Of a stretch of 64,000 nucleotides of DNA, positions 35,041 to 43,683 are shown piece by piece. The stretch comes from Paenibacillus sp. JJ-100 (GTDB lineage Bacteria; Bacillota; Bacilli; Paenibacillales; Paenibacillaceae), in assembly GCF_948329825.1 (NCBI RefSeq), contig NZ_CAOJCM010000007.1, forward strand, positions 124,001-188,000. The letters run 5' to 3'. Every line of letters starts with the position of its first letter. The stretch's first letter is position 1. The notes under the pieces were generated by a model. It was not told the origin of the DNA, made no database searches, and worked only from the letters and a program-made list of their open reading frames with translations. The translations under genes were made by a program, and so were the position numbers.

Positions 35041-36534
35041 TTACTTGTTATCGCTTGATTCCATAGGGGAAAAGTCACATTCCTGCAACGGCACAACTTT
35101 GGTCTTTTTGATCCATTTGTAACCGAGCCACAGAATCAGGAACAACGGCACGCTCAGATAGGCCACAAGGACACCGTTCCAATCGATATGTTCGCCTGTA
35201 AATGCTTGATAGTTCTGTCCCAGAATGACGATGATACATAGGACAAAAGCAAAGATTGGTCCAAACGGGAACCACCGTGCACGGTAAGGGAGATCCCTTA
35301 GATCTCGTCCTTGTGCCACATAGGCCCGGCGGAAGCGATAATGGCTGATTGCAATTCCGAGCCACGTAATAAATCCGCACATACCGGATGCATTGAGCAA
35401 CCAGGTATAGACGACACCGTCGCCGAAGAGAGAAGCCAAAAATGCCAGCATGCCAACCGCGGTTGTGATGAGCAATGCATTCATTGGGATACCACGTTTA
35501 TTCAGCTTGCCAAGGAAACGGGGGGCTTTGCCATCCCGGGCAAGAGCATAAAGTACCCGGCTGGAAGCGTACATGCCCGAGTTGCCGGCAGAGAGCACAG
35601 AAGTCAGAATAACGGCATTCATCACAGAAGCCGCAATGGCGAGTCCTGCTTTTTCAAACACAAGCGTAAACGGACTGATTCCGATGTTTTCCAGATCACC
35701 CTTCAGCAGATTCGGATGTGTATAAGGAATAATCAAACTGATCACGATAATCGCCAAAATGTAAAAGATCAGAATGCGCCAGAAGACTTGGCGAATCGCA
35801 CGAGGTACATTTTCGCGCGGGTTCTCGCTTTCACCGGCTGCAACCCCAATCAACTCCGTTCCTTGGAAGGAGAAACCGGCTGCCATAAACACACCGAGTA
35901 CAGTGAAGAATCCTCCATGAAATGGCGCATCTCCAATGGTAAAGTTGCTAAAGCCGACAGCTTCACCACCCAAAATGCCAAAGATCATAAGCACGCCGAC
36001 ACACAGGAAAATGACGACAGTAGCTACTTTAATAATTGCAAACCAATACTCCGATTCCCCATATCCTTTGACAGACAGGATATTCAAGGCAAAGATCAAG
36101 ACTAGGAACAATAAACTCCATAACATGGATGAGCTGTCTGGAAACCAGTATTTGATCAGAACGGTAGCAGCAGCGAGTTCAGCTGCAATTGTTACCGCCC
36201 AGTTGTACCAGAAGTTCCAGCCCATGGCGAAGCCCAGAGCGGGATCTACATAACGTGCGGCATACGTATTGAAAGAACCAGAATCTGGCATAAAGGTTGC
36301 AAGCTCACCCAAGCTGGTCATCAGGAAATAAACCATAATACCAACGGCCGCATAGGCAACTAAAGCACCACCAGGGCCAGCAGTTGAGATCGCGGTACCA
36401 CTTGCCAAAAACAGCCCGGTTCCAATGGAACCACCCAGGGCAATCATGGTCATATGGCGTGCACGCAAACCTTTTTTCAGGGTAGGTTCAGTTGTTCTGG
36501 TTGTTGTTTGTGATTGGTTACTGCGGTGTTGCAT
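35041..36534 (-). CDS. lysP: Lysine-type amino-acid permease (APC family)
   Basis: A 497-residue, twelve-helix amino-acid/proton symporter of the APC family. Signatures: KKGLRARHMTMIALGGSIGT at the start, GTGLFLASGTAI, FSFQGTELIGVAAGESENP and SVLSAGNSGMYASSRVLYAL. By sequence alone lysine, GABA or aromatic specificity would all be possible. The lysine riboswitch in its leader makes lysine uptake much the best call. The ATG at 36534 (minus strand) is 8 bases after AAGGAG. The transcript has its own terminator at 34970-35019. Confidence 0.88.
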   Translation of the reverse strand: MQHRSNQSQTTTRTTEPTLKKGLRARHMTMIALGGSIGTGLFLASGTAISTAGPGGALVAYAAVGIMVYFLMTSLGELATFMPDSGSFNTYAARYVDPALGFAMGWNFWYNWAVTIAAELAAATVLIKYWFPDSSSMLWSLLFLVLIFALNILSVKGYGESEYWFAIIKVATVVIFLCVGVLMIFGILGGEAVGFSNFTIGDAPFHGGFFTVLGVFMAAGFSFQGTELIGVAAGESENPRENVPRAIRQVFWRILIFYILAIIVISLIIPYTHPNLLKGDLENIGISPFTLVFEKAGLAIAASVMNAVILTSVLSAGNSGMYASSRVLYALARDGKAPRFLGKLNKRGIPMNALLITTAVGMLAFLASLFGDGVVYTWLLNASGMCGFITWLGIAISHYRFRRAYVAQGRDLRDLPYRARWFPFGPIFAFVLCIIVILGQNYQAFTGEHIDWNGVLVAYLSVPLFLILWLGYKWIKKTKVVPLQECDFSPMESSDNK

Positions 36535-36584
36535 GGAAACACTCCTTCATTTGTAATGCTGATGCAGGCTTTTAGCTCCATAAA

Positions 36585-36617
36585 CGAAAATAGACCACTG
36601 GCCTGAGCCAGCGGTCT
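36585..36617 (-). terminator. Riboswitch expression-platform terminator
   Basis: On the minus strand AGACCGCTGGC-TCAG-GCCAGTGGTCT is followed by ATTTTCGTTT. It lies between the lysine aptamer and the permease start, so it should form when lysine is bound. Confidence 0.85.
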
Positions 36618-36644
36618 TTGATATTAATGTCCGCACCATGTCCC

Positions 36645-36880
36645 AGATGATTAAGATAGCTCAACACAAAAGAAGTCATACCTTTTTCGGAAAAAAAGAT
36701 ATACCTGCTTATGTGACAGTTCTGCACCTTTCGGCTGCAGCCCCAGCTCGCTAGACTATGAAGGAACATCCAGAGAGCTTCGGCGGGTACACCTTTCGGC
36801 TGATCTCAACAGCGGCTCCTAGCGCCTCCTTCAGCGTACTGATCGCACCCGCGACCTCTACCTCACCATACAATGGATGA
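36645..36880 (-). ncRNA. Lysine riboswitch (L box) aptamer
   Basis: Read on the minus strand the leader contains the conserved L-box blocks in order: GAGGTAGAGGTCGCGG (start of P1/P2), GATCAGTA, ATCAGCCGAAAGGTG, CCGCCGAAG, TCTGGATG, GCAGCCGAAAGGTGCAG, CTGTCACA, and the closing P1 strand GAGCTATCTTAAT. The order and spacing match the five-helix lysine aptamer. Excess lysine would favour the downstream terminator and shut off the permease. Boundaries are approximate. The remaining 36881-37015 stretch should hold the promoter; I cannot pick it with confidence. Confidence 0.93.
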
Positions 36881-37015
36881 GGTGTATCTATTGTTTATGA
36901 AATTAGAAATTACACTTAGCGTAACGAGTAGGCTATTAATCAAACAGACACAAGTATACCCCTCATCGTTTTAGAGTGCAATAACAAAAGTTGGGAGGGT
37001 GCTACGATAGAGCAA

Positions 37016-38158
37016 CTACTCCTGATTTTTATTCCGTCCTGCCATCTGTTGCCATACCGTTCCAGCGGCCTGTTCACCAGACTCAATGCGTTCCAGTGCC
37101 ATTTTAGCTTGCAAGCTTACTTCGAATTCAGGATCTTCAGCAGCTAGGCGCAGCGCTTGCTCAGCTTCCTCGGTCCCGACTTCATACAGAAAGCGGGCAG
37201 CACGCCAACGTACGAGTTTGCTTTTGTCGGTTAACGCTTCGATCATGGCCGGTGTCGCTGCGGGGTCACCGATGTCGGATAACGTATCCCCGGCAGTACG
37301 CCGCACTGCAGGAGAACTGTCCTGAAGTGCTTCGTATAACAGCTCCATTGCTTCAGCTGTACGGATATCGCCCAGATATACAACAGCCAAGCGGCGAATT
37401 TGCATTTTGCTATCACGCAACGCTTGTGCGATCAACGGCAGCCTTTCCTCTGTCGGTTCCATACCATCCAATGCAGCATAACGAACATTCCAGTCGTCGC
37501 TGCGAAGTGCAGCTTCAAGTTCAGCTCCATCCAGCTCACGACGACGTTCAACGAATTCTTCTGTATTGGTACCATGAGCGATAGCCTGCTGGATGACTTG
37601 CTCCAATCGTTCAGGAGGATAGGCTGCTTCCAGTTCTTGCTCGACTTCACGCGCAATATCCGGTAACTCACCGTATCTTACTCCGTAATCAGTCAACTTC
37701 CGTTCTTTGATCAGCGTTGCACTGGCCACTTCGGTAACTGCTTTGACGAAACGGTCTGATAACGAGATCCGTTCTTCTTTGTTTCCAGCTTTGACTCGAA
37801 TCTGCATCGGTACGCCGCGGAAGAATTGAACAAAAACTTGCGCCTCACCAAAATGTTCACCTGAAGCATCTTCTGATTCAATCCAGTCCAGCTGAATGCC
37901 TTCCTGACCTAGACGATTCTGTACTTCACCAAGAATGAAGGACCAGTCCGCATTTCCCTTACGATCCAGAGCAACAAAATCGGTCGTGTGAAATACACTT
38001 TTTACGCCTGGGATGTGAAGCATTTGACGAATAAACGCAGGGGCTGAACGCTCGTTGTCCAGTGTGTAAGTTCTGCGAATCCCGTCTTCCAGTCGTTCAT
38101 CGAGATGGAGCATCATCGTATTTGGACTTGGTGTCGGTTCAATGGAAACTATATTCAT
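37016..38158 (-). CDS. CvfC/YpgR-like protein: Nfu N-terminal domain plus HEAT repeats
   Basis: A 380-residue cytoplasmic protein. The first 85 residues match the NifU/Nfu N-terminal domain (SIEPTPSPNTMMLHLDERL, FIRQMLHIPGVKSVFHTTDF). A middle 'virulence factor' domain follows, then HEAT-type repeats from about residue 210 (LRSDDWNVRYAALDGMEPTE, LRDSKMQIRRLAVVYLGDI, LQDSSPAVRRTAGDTLSDIG, LTDKSKLVRWRAARFLYEVG). This is the architecture of staphylococcal 'conserved virulence factor C' and Bacillus YpgR, whose function is poorly defined; a link to Fe-S or redox handling is only inferred from the Nfu part. The start follows GGAGG. Confidence 0.85.
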   Translation of the reverse strand: MNIVSIEPTPSPNTMMLHLDERLEDGIRRTYTLDNERSAPAFIRQMLHIPGVKSVFHTTDFVALDRKGNADWSFILGEVQNRLGQEGIQLDWIESEDASGEHFGEAQVFVQFFRGVPMQIRVKAGNKEERISLSDRFVKAVTEVASATLIKERKLTDYGVRYGELPDIAREVEQELEAAYPPERLEQVIQQAIAHGTNTEEFVERRRELDGAELEAALRSDDWNVRYAALDGMEPTEERLPLIAQALRDSKMQIRRLAVVYLGDIRTAEAMELLYEALQDSSPAVRRTAGDTLSDIGDPAATPAMIEALTDKSKLVRWRAARFLYEVGTEEAEQALRLAAEDPEFEVSLQAKMALERIESGEQAAGTVWQQMAGRNKNQE

Positions 38159-38399
38159 GGATGTAACCTCCTATATTACCAAATGGATACGTTATGTCCC
38201 GTAAATTAAATCATGCGGGGATATATCTATTTTACATGAATTTAGGGAAACTGCGAAATGACATGACCTTAAATAACAGTCTCTCACATGGATGTGAAGA
38301 AATACGAAGATTATTAACAGTTCTTTCATTTTCAGAAACGAACATTTTTAAATGAAACCTGACACAATAGAAGAGAAGAAGCTAATGGAGGTTATACCT

Positions 38400-38822
38400 A
38401 TGGAACCTGTCGCTGTACTAACGGATGGAGAGCGTCGTGTCAACTATGAGAAAATCAATCGATTATTTGAGGATTGGATTGCTTCTGCGCCATCAGATTC
38501 AGTTAAGGGAACAGGCAGAGGAAGAGGGGATTGGGAAGATTCCCGCTTTTGTATAGTGGATTACAGGAACGCCGAGCAGGCTATATCGGCAGCGAGTGCT
38601 ATTCGTGCGTTTGTGCCGGACGTTCCCGTAGTAGTTATTACCGATTTTCAGTCATTGATCCGCAAACGTCACCTGCAACAGATTCCCGGTACAGGTCCTG
38701 TAAGATTGGTGCTCTGGAATGAGCAAGACCCCGATCAATTACTTCGTAGCCTTGAGCGGTGGCTGCTCACCTATGGGTACGAGACACCCTTAGCTATATT
38801 TCCCGTTCTACACATGAAGTAG
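38400..38822 (+). CDS. Stand-alone receiver-like (pseudo-receiver) domain protein
   Basis: A 140-residue soluble protein of unknown family. It has the alternating strand/helix look of a response-regulator receiver: strand FCIVDY (Asp54), helix, strand VPVVVITD, helix, strand VRLVLWN. The acidic pair of the first strand and the switch lysine are missing, so phosphotransfer is doubtful. It is clearly related to the first 120 residues of the glycosyltransferase at 40032: both start M-D/E-PV-x-VLTD, share IVDY/VVDY, AIRA-x(n)-P-x(1-3)-P and ITD, and end RL-x(2)-WN. Start ATG 38400 follows GGAGG; the frame extends to 38352 without support. No operon partner; it converges on the regulator at 38884. 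Confidence 0.75.
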   Translation: MEPVAVLTDGERRVNYEKINRLFEDWIASAPSDSVKGTGRGRGDWEDSRFCIVDYRNAEQAISAASAIRAFVPDVPVVVITDFQSLIRKRHLQQIPGTGPVRLVLWNEQDPDQLLRSLERWLLTYGYETPLAIFPVLHMK

Positions 38823-38883
38823 AGCCTAAGAAGCAATGCTTGCAACCGTTGCTATGTATGCAAATCCCTGATTAACGGTCGAT

Positions 38884-39582
38884 CTAGGCCATATATTTAT
38901 AGCCTGTGCCCCATACCGTTTTGATATAACGGGGATTTTTGGGGTCAGGCTCAATTTTTTTACGCAAACTGGAAATATGTACGTCAATGGTTCGATCGAG
39001 ATAAGCACGTTCCGATCCTTTGATCCGGTCCATCAGTTCATTGCGCGTAAAAACTTTACCTGGGTTACGATATAACTCCTTCATAATTTCAAACTCAATG
39101 TGGGTTACTTCAATTTCAATTCCGTTTACAAACAATGTTCTGCGATATTCGTTTACATTAATTTGTCCCGTAACCATTTCGGGCTCTTCCTCTTTTGCAG
39201 ACTTGTCCTGGTATGTAATGGTAGACCGGCGAAGTAACGCTTTAATTCTAGCATCCAGTTCTTTCAAGCTGAATGGCTTGCAGAGAAAATCATCCGCTCC
39301 ATTTCGCAATGCTCGCAACCTGTCATTCAGCATCGTGCTTGCAGAGATCATTAGTATAGGTACAGTTGAATTTTGACGAACAGCGTCGACAAGATCGTTT
39401 CCATCCATCTCTGGAAGCATGAGATCCGTTACGACAATGTCAGGTTGAAACTCCGAAAATAGATGAAGTGCCTCACGCGCATGATGAGCTCGCTCCGTTA
39501 TGTATCCTTCCTCCTCTAGGAAAAAGGCGATCATATCCGCCAAATTTTTCTCATCTTCGATAAGAAGTACTTTAATAGACAT
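38884..39582 (-). CDS. OmpR/PhoB-family response regulator (copy 1)
   Basis: A 232-residue DNA-binding response regulator. The receiver has the acidic pocket (Glu9, Asp10, Glu11), phospho-Asp53 in VVTDLMLPEMDG, Ser80 and Lys102 in LCKPFSLKEL. The winged-helix output (residues 130-230) has VTHIEFEIMKEL, DRTIDVHISSLRKKIEPDP and the end KTVWGTGYKY. It is divergent from the receiver-like/glycosyltransferase gene at 40032 over a 449-base gap. It is roughly 70-75% identical by eye to the regulator at 51967-52665, so the pair is a duplication flanking the glycan locus. No kinase is adjacent to this copy. Confidence 0.93.
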   Translation of the reverse strand: MSIKVLLIEDEKNLADMIAFFLEEEGYITERAHHAREALHLFSEFQPDIVVTDLMLPEMDGNDLVDAVRQNSTVPILMISASTMLNDRLRALRNGADDFLCKPFSLKELDARIKALLRRSTITYQDKSAKEEEPEMVTGQINVNEYRRTLFVNGIEIEVTHIEFEIMKELYRNPGKVFTRNELMDRIKGSERAYLDRTIDVHISSLRKKIEPDPKNPRYIKTVWGTGYKYMA

Positions 39583-40031
39583 AGCTCAACACTCCTGGTG
39601 AAAAGTAATTTGTTAAGAAAGTACAAAATGAATACAAGAAACCGATGTCAATTTTCGATGTTCAAAGTTTCTATTCACATTAAAGGAAAAATATGGATTT
39701 AATAAAAGACATTACTATTCTATTCAGTATAACAGATGCATTCTTCTTTCTCGATTCATAAAAATTTCCATATTGTTGCCTAGGTCTTATGCCTAGGCAA
39801 CAATATGTTTAATCTATTTTTCTATAATAGCATATTGATACGTATTATACGTATAAGAAGTCACTGAAATCATCTTTTATATTCATAATTCATAGCCTCT
39901 GAGCGTGTCGAATGATGGGAAATTATGAAGGGAGTACAATCATTTTTATACTAAATTCATACATACAAACAAACATTCTTAAATATTAATTGGGAAAATA
40001 GAACTATATCATTTTGTTTGGAGGCGTGACC
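39583..40031. other. Intergenic region, response regulator / glycosyltransferase operon
   Basis: No gene is visible in this AT-rich 449-base gap. It holds the long palindrome described separately. It also holds two copies of TTCTATTCA (39669-39677 and 39718-39726) in direct orientation, 49 bases apart. These could be regulator half-sites (inference). A related ATTCTAT / ATAGAAT inverted pair is seen near 52752-52773, in front of manC beside the paralogous regulator. Confidence 0.45.
39769..39807. repeat. Perfect 16-bp inverted repeat (orphan hairpin)
   Basis: CATATTGTTGCCTAGG (39769-39784), a 7-base loop, and its exact complement (39792-39807). T-rich sequence lies on both sides, so it could terminate transcription in either direction. 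Yet the flanking genes diverge from here and no gene reads into it. Either a small RNA ends here or the palindrome is a regulatory site. Confidence 0.7.
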
Positions 40032-41156
40032 ATGGACCCTGTTTTCGTTCTGACCGATAATGGAAGAAACATTAAGTTCAAAGAATTAATTCATTTCTAT
40101 GATGTGAAATTAGGCGACACTTCCTTCCATACAGAAGGTCATCCGTTCGAAGAGATACGTTGTTGCGTAGTCGATTACATAGATCCAGAAGACGTGGTAG
40201 CAGCGGCTAATGCTATACGGGCTGTTGATCCTCATCTGCCTCTGTTGATTATTACAGATGTGCATTCAAGTTTACAGGACCAGCACATGATACAAATAAA
40301 TGGGGTTGGAAGAATTCGTCTTTTACATTGGAATGCAAACTATCCCGATAAATTAATTACAGATATCCAAAGTTTGTTACATCCTGAGTATCCTACGAAA
40401 AGCACACATATCGCATTTGTATTGTCAGTTTACAATGAAGAGGAACGATTTGCACACGTCGAGAGCTTTTGCCGCAAGTTACAAGACTATATCTGTACAC
40501 ACGTTATCGAAGGATCTCTATATCTGATTGATGATGGTAGCGGAGACCGAACTTTAGAGTTGATCCAAACGTTGGAGAAAGATACGACGCTGTCCATTAA
40601 CCGAATAAACCGTGATGTTAGTCCGTTACTGAATGCCAAAGAATTAGGTAGAAACACAAGAAAAGCAGGTACATACCTAGAGGGAATGAAGGAAGTTGAA
40701 GCAGATTATTTCGTTTTTGTGGACGCAGATGACTCGTTTTTTATTGAAGATATCGCTCGTATGATCAACATTGTACGACTGGGTTACTACGACATGATTA
40801 CTGGAACCAAAGATACTTCAGCAGAAAACCGTCCTTGGATTCGTGTCGGACTAAGTTTTTGTAAGAGATTAATTTCTAGGCCTTTCTTACCAGAGGGCGT
40901 TATTGATTCACAGACAGGATTGAAGGTTCTAAGTGCAGTTGCAGTCAGAAGATTATTTCCGCATTTGAAGGAGAATCTTGGACTGGCTGTAGATCTTGAA
41001 ATGATGTTTCTTGCAAAAAGATTGAAATTAAGAGTGCTTCAACTGCAAGTTGCATGTATTGACCGGGAAGGATCTCATATTCATATCTGGAAGGATTCCC
41101 TCCGCTTCCTCAGATCCATCGCAGACATATGGCGTTTAGATCGGCGAATCCGATGA
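40032..41156 (+). CDS. Family 2 glycosyltransferase fused to an N-terminal receiver-like domain
   Basis: A 374-residue protein in two parts. Residues 1-120 are the receiver-like domain shared with the 38400 gene (VVDY with Asp48, LPLLIITD, RIRLLHWN). From about 125 there is a GT-A glycosyltransferase resembling the dolichol-phosphate-mannose synthase group: FVLSVYNEEERF, YLIDDGSGD (nucleotide site), FVFVDADDSFF (DxD) and DSQTGLKVLSA. There are no membrane helices. It probably transfers a sugar, perhaps mannose, to a lipid carrier. The ATG at 40032 follows GGAGG. The flippase gene starts inside its stop codon, so it heads a glycan operon. Fusion of a signalling fold to a glycosyltransferase is unusual and may gate activity. 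Confidence 0.85.
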   Translation: MDPVFVLTDNGRNIKFKELIHFYDVKLGDTSFHTEGHPFEEIRCCVVDYIDPEDVVAAANAIRAVDPHLPLLIITDVHSSLQDQHMIQINGVGRIRLLHWNANYPDKLITDIQSLLHPEYPTKSTHIAFVLSVYNEEERFAHVESFCRKLQDYICTHVIEGSLYLIDDGSGDRTLELIQTLEKDTTLSINRINRDVSPLLNAKELGRNTRKAGTYLEGMKEVEADYFVFVDADDSFFIEDIARMINIVRLGYYDMITGTKDTSAENRPWIRVGLSFCKRLISRPFLPEGVIDSQTGLKVLSAVAVRRLFPHLKENLGLAVDLEMMFLAKRLKLRVLQLQVACIDREGSHIHIWKDSLRFLRSIADIWRLDRRIR

Positions 41157-42427
41157 ATGGTACAAAAGCGAGATATCGCTGGCACGGACTCGTTTTCCCT
41201 TTTTTTAATGTAATGTTAAACGGATTTAATTTTTTATTCCACATTTTAGCTGGTCGCTACTTATCTTCCGAGCAATATGGGCAGGTAAATGCTTTACTGG
41301 CTTTGTTTGCATTGTTGTCAGTCGTCGGTCTATCCATTCAGCTCGTTATTGCAAAACGTTCCTATCCGAAAACGGATGAAGCTGTTCTTCCTGCACCTAG
41401 GATAATATCCCTTTTTGCACTATCGATTAGTATATTGCTCCTCATATTTCTCTCTTTAACAAATCCAATTTTCGGCACAAGTGTGTTGGCTAATCTTTGG
41501 TTAGTTATGATCGTAGGATTTCACATTATAACTAGCTATCACAGAGGAATTATGCAGGGACAGGGTTATTTACTGAAGTTGAATGTGAGCTTTTATACAG
41601 AGGTTGGAGGGAAGTTACTTTTTGTCTTTCTCTTTGTTTTATGTACAAAAGAAGGTCTGAATGTGGAACGGCTGATGTTCACTGTGATGATGGGTATGCT
41701 TTTTTCGGCTATACATGGTTATTGGACAAGCAAAGCTGGCGCGGGATTACAATCCCGCAGAGATCCAGGCTCCAAAATCTCTTGGAAGCAGGTAGGCAAA
41801 GATCTGGGACAGTCATTTGTACTGAACTGTTGTGTTTTATTTTTTTTGTCAGTGGACATGTTGATTGTCCATCATTATTTGCCTGAGCAATCAGGAGAGT
41901 ATGCAGTAGCATTAAAATATGGTCAACTGATCTATTTTGCGGGGTTCAGTATCATTACAGCCCTTGTTCCACGAATCAATACAATTCGATCTGAGAATGA
42001 ACATCACGTGAAGAAAACAAACAGGAAGTTAACCACGATGATCACCGGATTTACACTTTGCATTTTTTCGGGACTGATGGTGTATATCCTTTTCAACTCA
42101 TGGTGGTTACCGCAAACGATTCCTTTACTGTTTGGTCCGGATTATTCCAGTGCTTCTACGATCTTGGTACCCGTAGGAACGGTATATGCGATCTTCTCCG
42201 TAGTCGTGTTCTTGGCTTATCTTCATATGCTCTCGGGAAACGCCCGTCTTATGGTATGGCTCATTGCAGGGGCGATATCCATCGTCATTGCTTTTATATT
42301 TAATCATGGTAATTTAACGCAAATCCTGATAAGCGAAATCATGGTATATAGCTTGTTAGGCGCAGGCTTATTCGTGGATTGGCTGTTCTACAAGAAGACA
42401 ATCAACGTGGCCAAGCCAATAAATTAG
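41153..42427 (+). CDS. Polysaccharide flippase (MATE/Wzx-like)
   Basis: A 424-residue membrane protein with about 12 hydrophobic segments. FFNVMLNGFNFLFHILAGRY near the N-terminus is typical of the polysaccharide-transport/MOP superfamily. Such proteins flip lipid-linked oligosaccharides to the outer face. The ATG at 41153 overlaps the preceding stop (ATGA), which indicates translational coupling; an upstream in-frame ATG at 41129 is possible. Co-location with three glycosyltransferases supports export of a lipid-linked glycan unit. Confidence 0.85.
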   Translation: MNGTKARYRWHGLVFPFFNVMLNGFNFLFHILAGRYLSSEQYGQVNALLALFALLSVVGLSIQLVIAKRSYPKTDEAVLPAPRIISLFALSISILLLIFLSLTNPIFGTSVLANLWLVMIVGFHIITSYHRGIMQGQGYLLKLNVSFYTEVGGKLLFVFLFVLCTKEGLNVERLMFTVMMGMLFSAIHGYWTSKAGAGLQSRRDPGSKISWKQVGKDLGQSFVLNCCVLFFLSVDMLIVHHYLPEQSGEYAVALKYGQLIYFAGFSIITALVPRINTIRSENEHHVKKTNRKLTTMITGFTLCIFSGLMVYILFNSWWLPQTIPLLFGPDYSSASTILVPVGTVYAIFSVVVFLAYLHMLSGNARLMVWLIAGAISIVIAFIFNHGNLTQILISEIMVYSLLGAGLFVDWLFYKKTINVAKPIN

Positions 42428-42447
42428 GATTCAAAGGAGAGAAGCAT

Positions 42448-43641
42448 GTGAAAGCAAACATCCAATTATCCGATCAGGTCGTATTATTGTTGTCCTGGCG
42501 GGACATCCTTGCTCCTCGCAGAGGCGGGGCAGAAGTGTTTACACATGAAATGCTCAAGCGGTCAACTTCGAAGCAGTTTCAATATGTCCATTTTTCTCCG
42601 ATGTACCCGGGGGCTAAGCCAGCTGAGATGATTGACGGTGTGCTTTATTTAAGAGCAGGGAACATGTGGAGTGTTATTCTGCATGCAGCCCGATTCTATC
42701 GGAAACACCGAGCGAAAATAAAATATGTTGTTAATCAGTGCAATACGCATCAGTTTTTTACACGGTTCTGGGTACCACGGGCCAAAAGATTGTTTTTCAT
42801 TCACCAGACGACCCGAGAGATATGGTTTCAGAACATGGGCTTACTTAAAGGGTTACCTGGGTATGTGATGGAACCGGCCTTGCTCCGCCTAGCCAAGCAT
42901 GATCGTACAATTACAGTCTCTGCTTCGACTCGAAACGCTTTAATTGGACACGGCTTTCATCCGGATCGCATAGATATAATTCCCGAGGGCATCGAATTTG
43001 AACATTGGCCGCATGAACATTGGCTGCCCAAGCAAGCAGATCCGACCTTTTTGTACATTGGACGTTTTGTGAAGTATAAAGGGATTGATTATGTTGTTGA
43101 AGCCTTTGGCAAGTTGAAAAAAAAATACCCTGCAGCGACATTATGGATTGCTGGTAAGACCAACGAACAATACCTTAAAGAGGAACTGCAACCCATTATG
43201 GAGCGTTACGGGTTAAGTTTCATGAGAGGAACTGAAAAGGACGATATAAAGACGTCCAACAAACAAGCGGATGTCATTTTTCATGGCTTTGTCTCGGAGG
43301 AACGTAAGCTGGAGTTAATGAGCCGGGCACACATGCATGTTTTCCCGTCACAAAGAGAGGGATGGGGGTTGACCATTACGGAAGCAGCCGCCGTGGGAAC
43401 TCCTAGCCTGGTAAGTAACTCTCCCGGGTTGGTGGATGCAGTGGATTATGGACGTAGCGGATATATGGTTGCTCACGGGGATGTAGATGCACTATGCACA
43501 CAAATGATGAGTGTAATCGAAAGACCCGAGGAATATGAGAGAATTCGTAATTGTGCCTACGAGTATGCGAAGCAATTCCATTTTGATTATACAGGCCAGG
43601 CATTTGGAGAGTGGTTGGAACGGATGAGCCTGCCATCCTGA
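42448..43641 (+). CDS. Family 4 glycosyltransferase
   Basis: A 397-residue GT-B enzyme. N-terminal part: LLLSWRDILAPRRGGAEVFT, an acceptor-side glycine-rich loop. C-terminal part: FLYIGRFVKYKGIDYVVEAF and the nucleotide-sugar motif REGWGLTITEAAAVGTPSLV (Glu-x7-Glu type). It probably acts at the inner face of the membrane on a growing glycan. The start is GTG 42448, 8 bases after AAAGGAG; the longer frame from 42379 overlaps the flippase. The sugar donor is not predictable, but GDP-mannose is plausible because many GT4 enzymes use it and manC is in the locus. Confidence 0.9.
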   Translation: MKANIQLSDQVVLLLSWRDILAPRRGGAEVFTHEMLKRSTSKQFQYVHFSPMYPGAKPAEMIDGVLYLRAGNMWSVILHAARFYRKHRAKIKYVVNQCNTHQFFTRFWVPRAKRLFFIHQTTREIWFQNMGLLKGLPGYVMEPALLRLAKHDRTITVSASTRNALIGHGFHPDRIDIIPEGIEFEHWPHEHWLPKQADPTFLYIGRFVKYKGIDYVVEAFGKLKKKYPAATLWIAGKTNEQYLKEELQPIMERYGLSFMRGTEKDDIKTSNKQADVIFHGFVSEERKLELMSRAHMHVFPSQREGWGLTITEAAAVGTPSLVSNSPGLVDAVDYGRSGYMVAHGDVDALCTQMMSVIERPEEYERIRNCAYEYAKQFHFDYTGQAFGEWLERMSLPS

Positions 43642-43683
43642 ACTAAGGCAAAAATCATATATGAATTTAGAGAGGGGATTCAC

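Noticed and set aside
35311..36105. 264-codon open frame antisense to the lysine permease
   Set aside because: Polar, Asn/His/Lys-rich translation without domain or ribosome site, complementary to membrane-helix codons.
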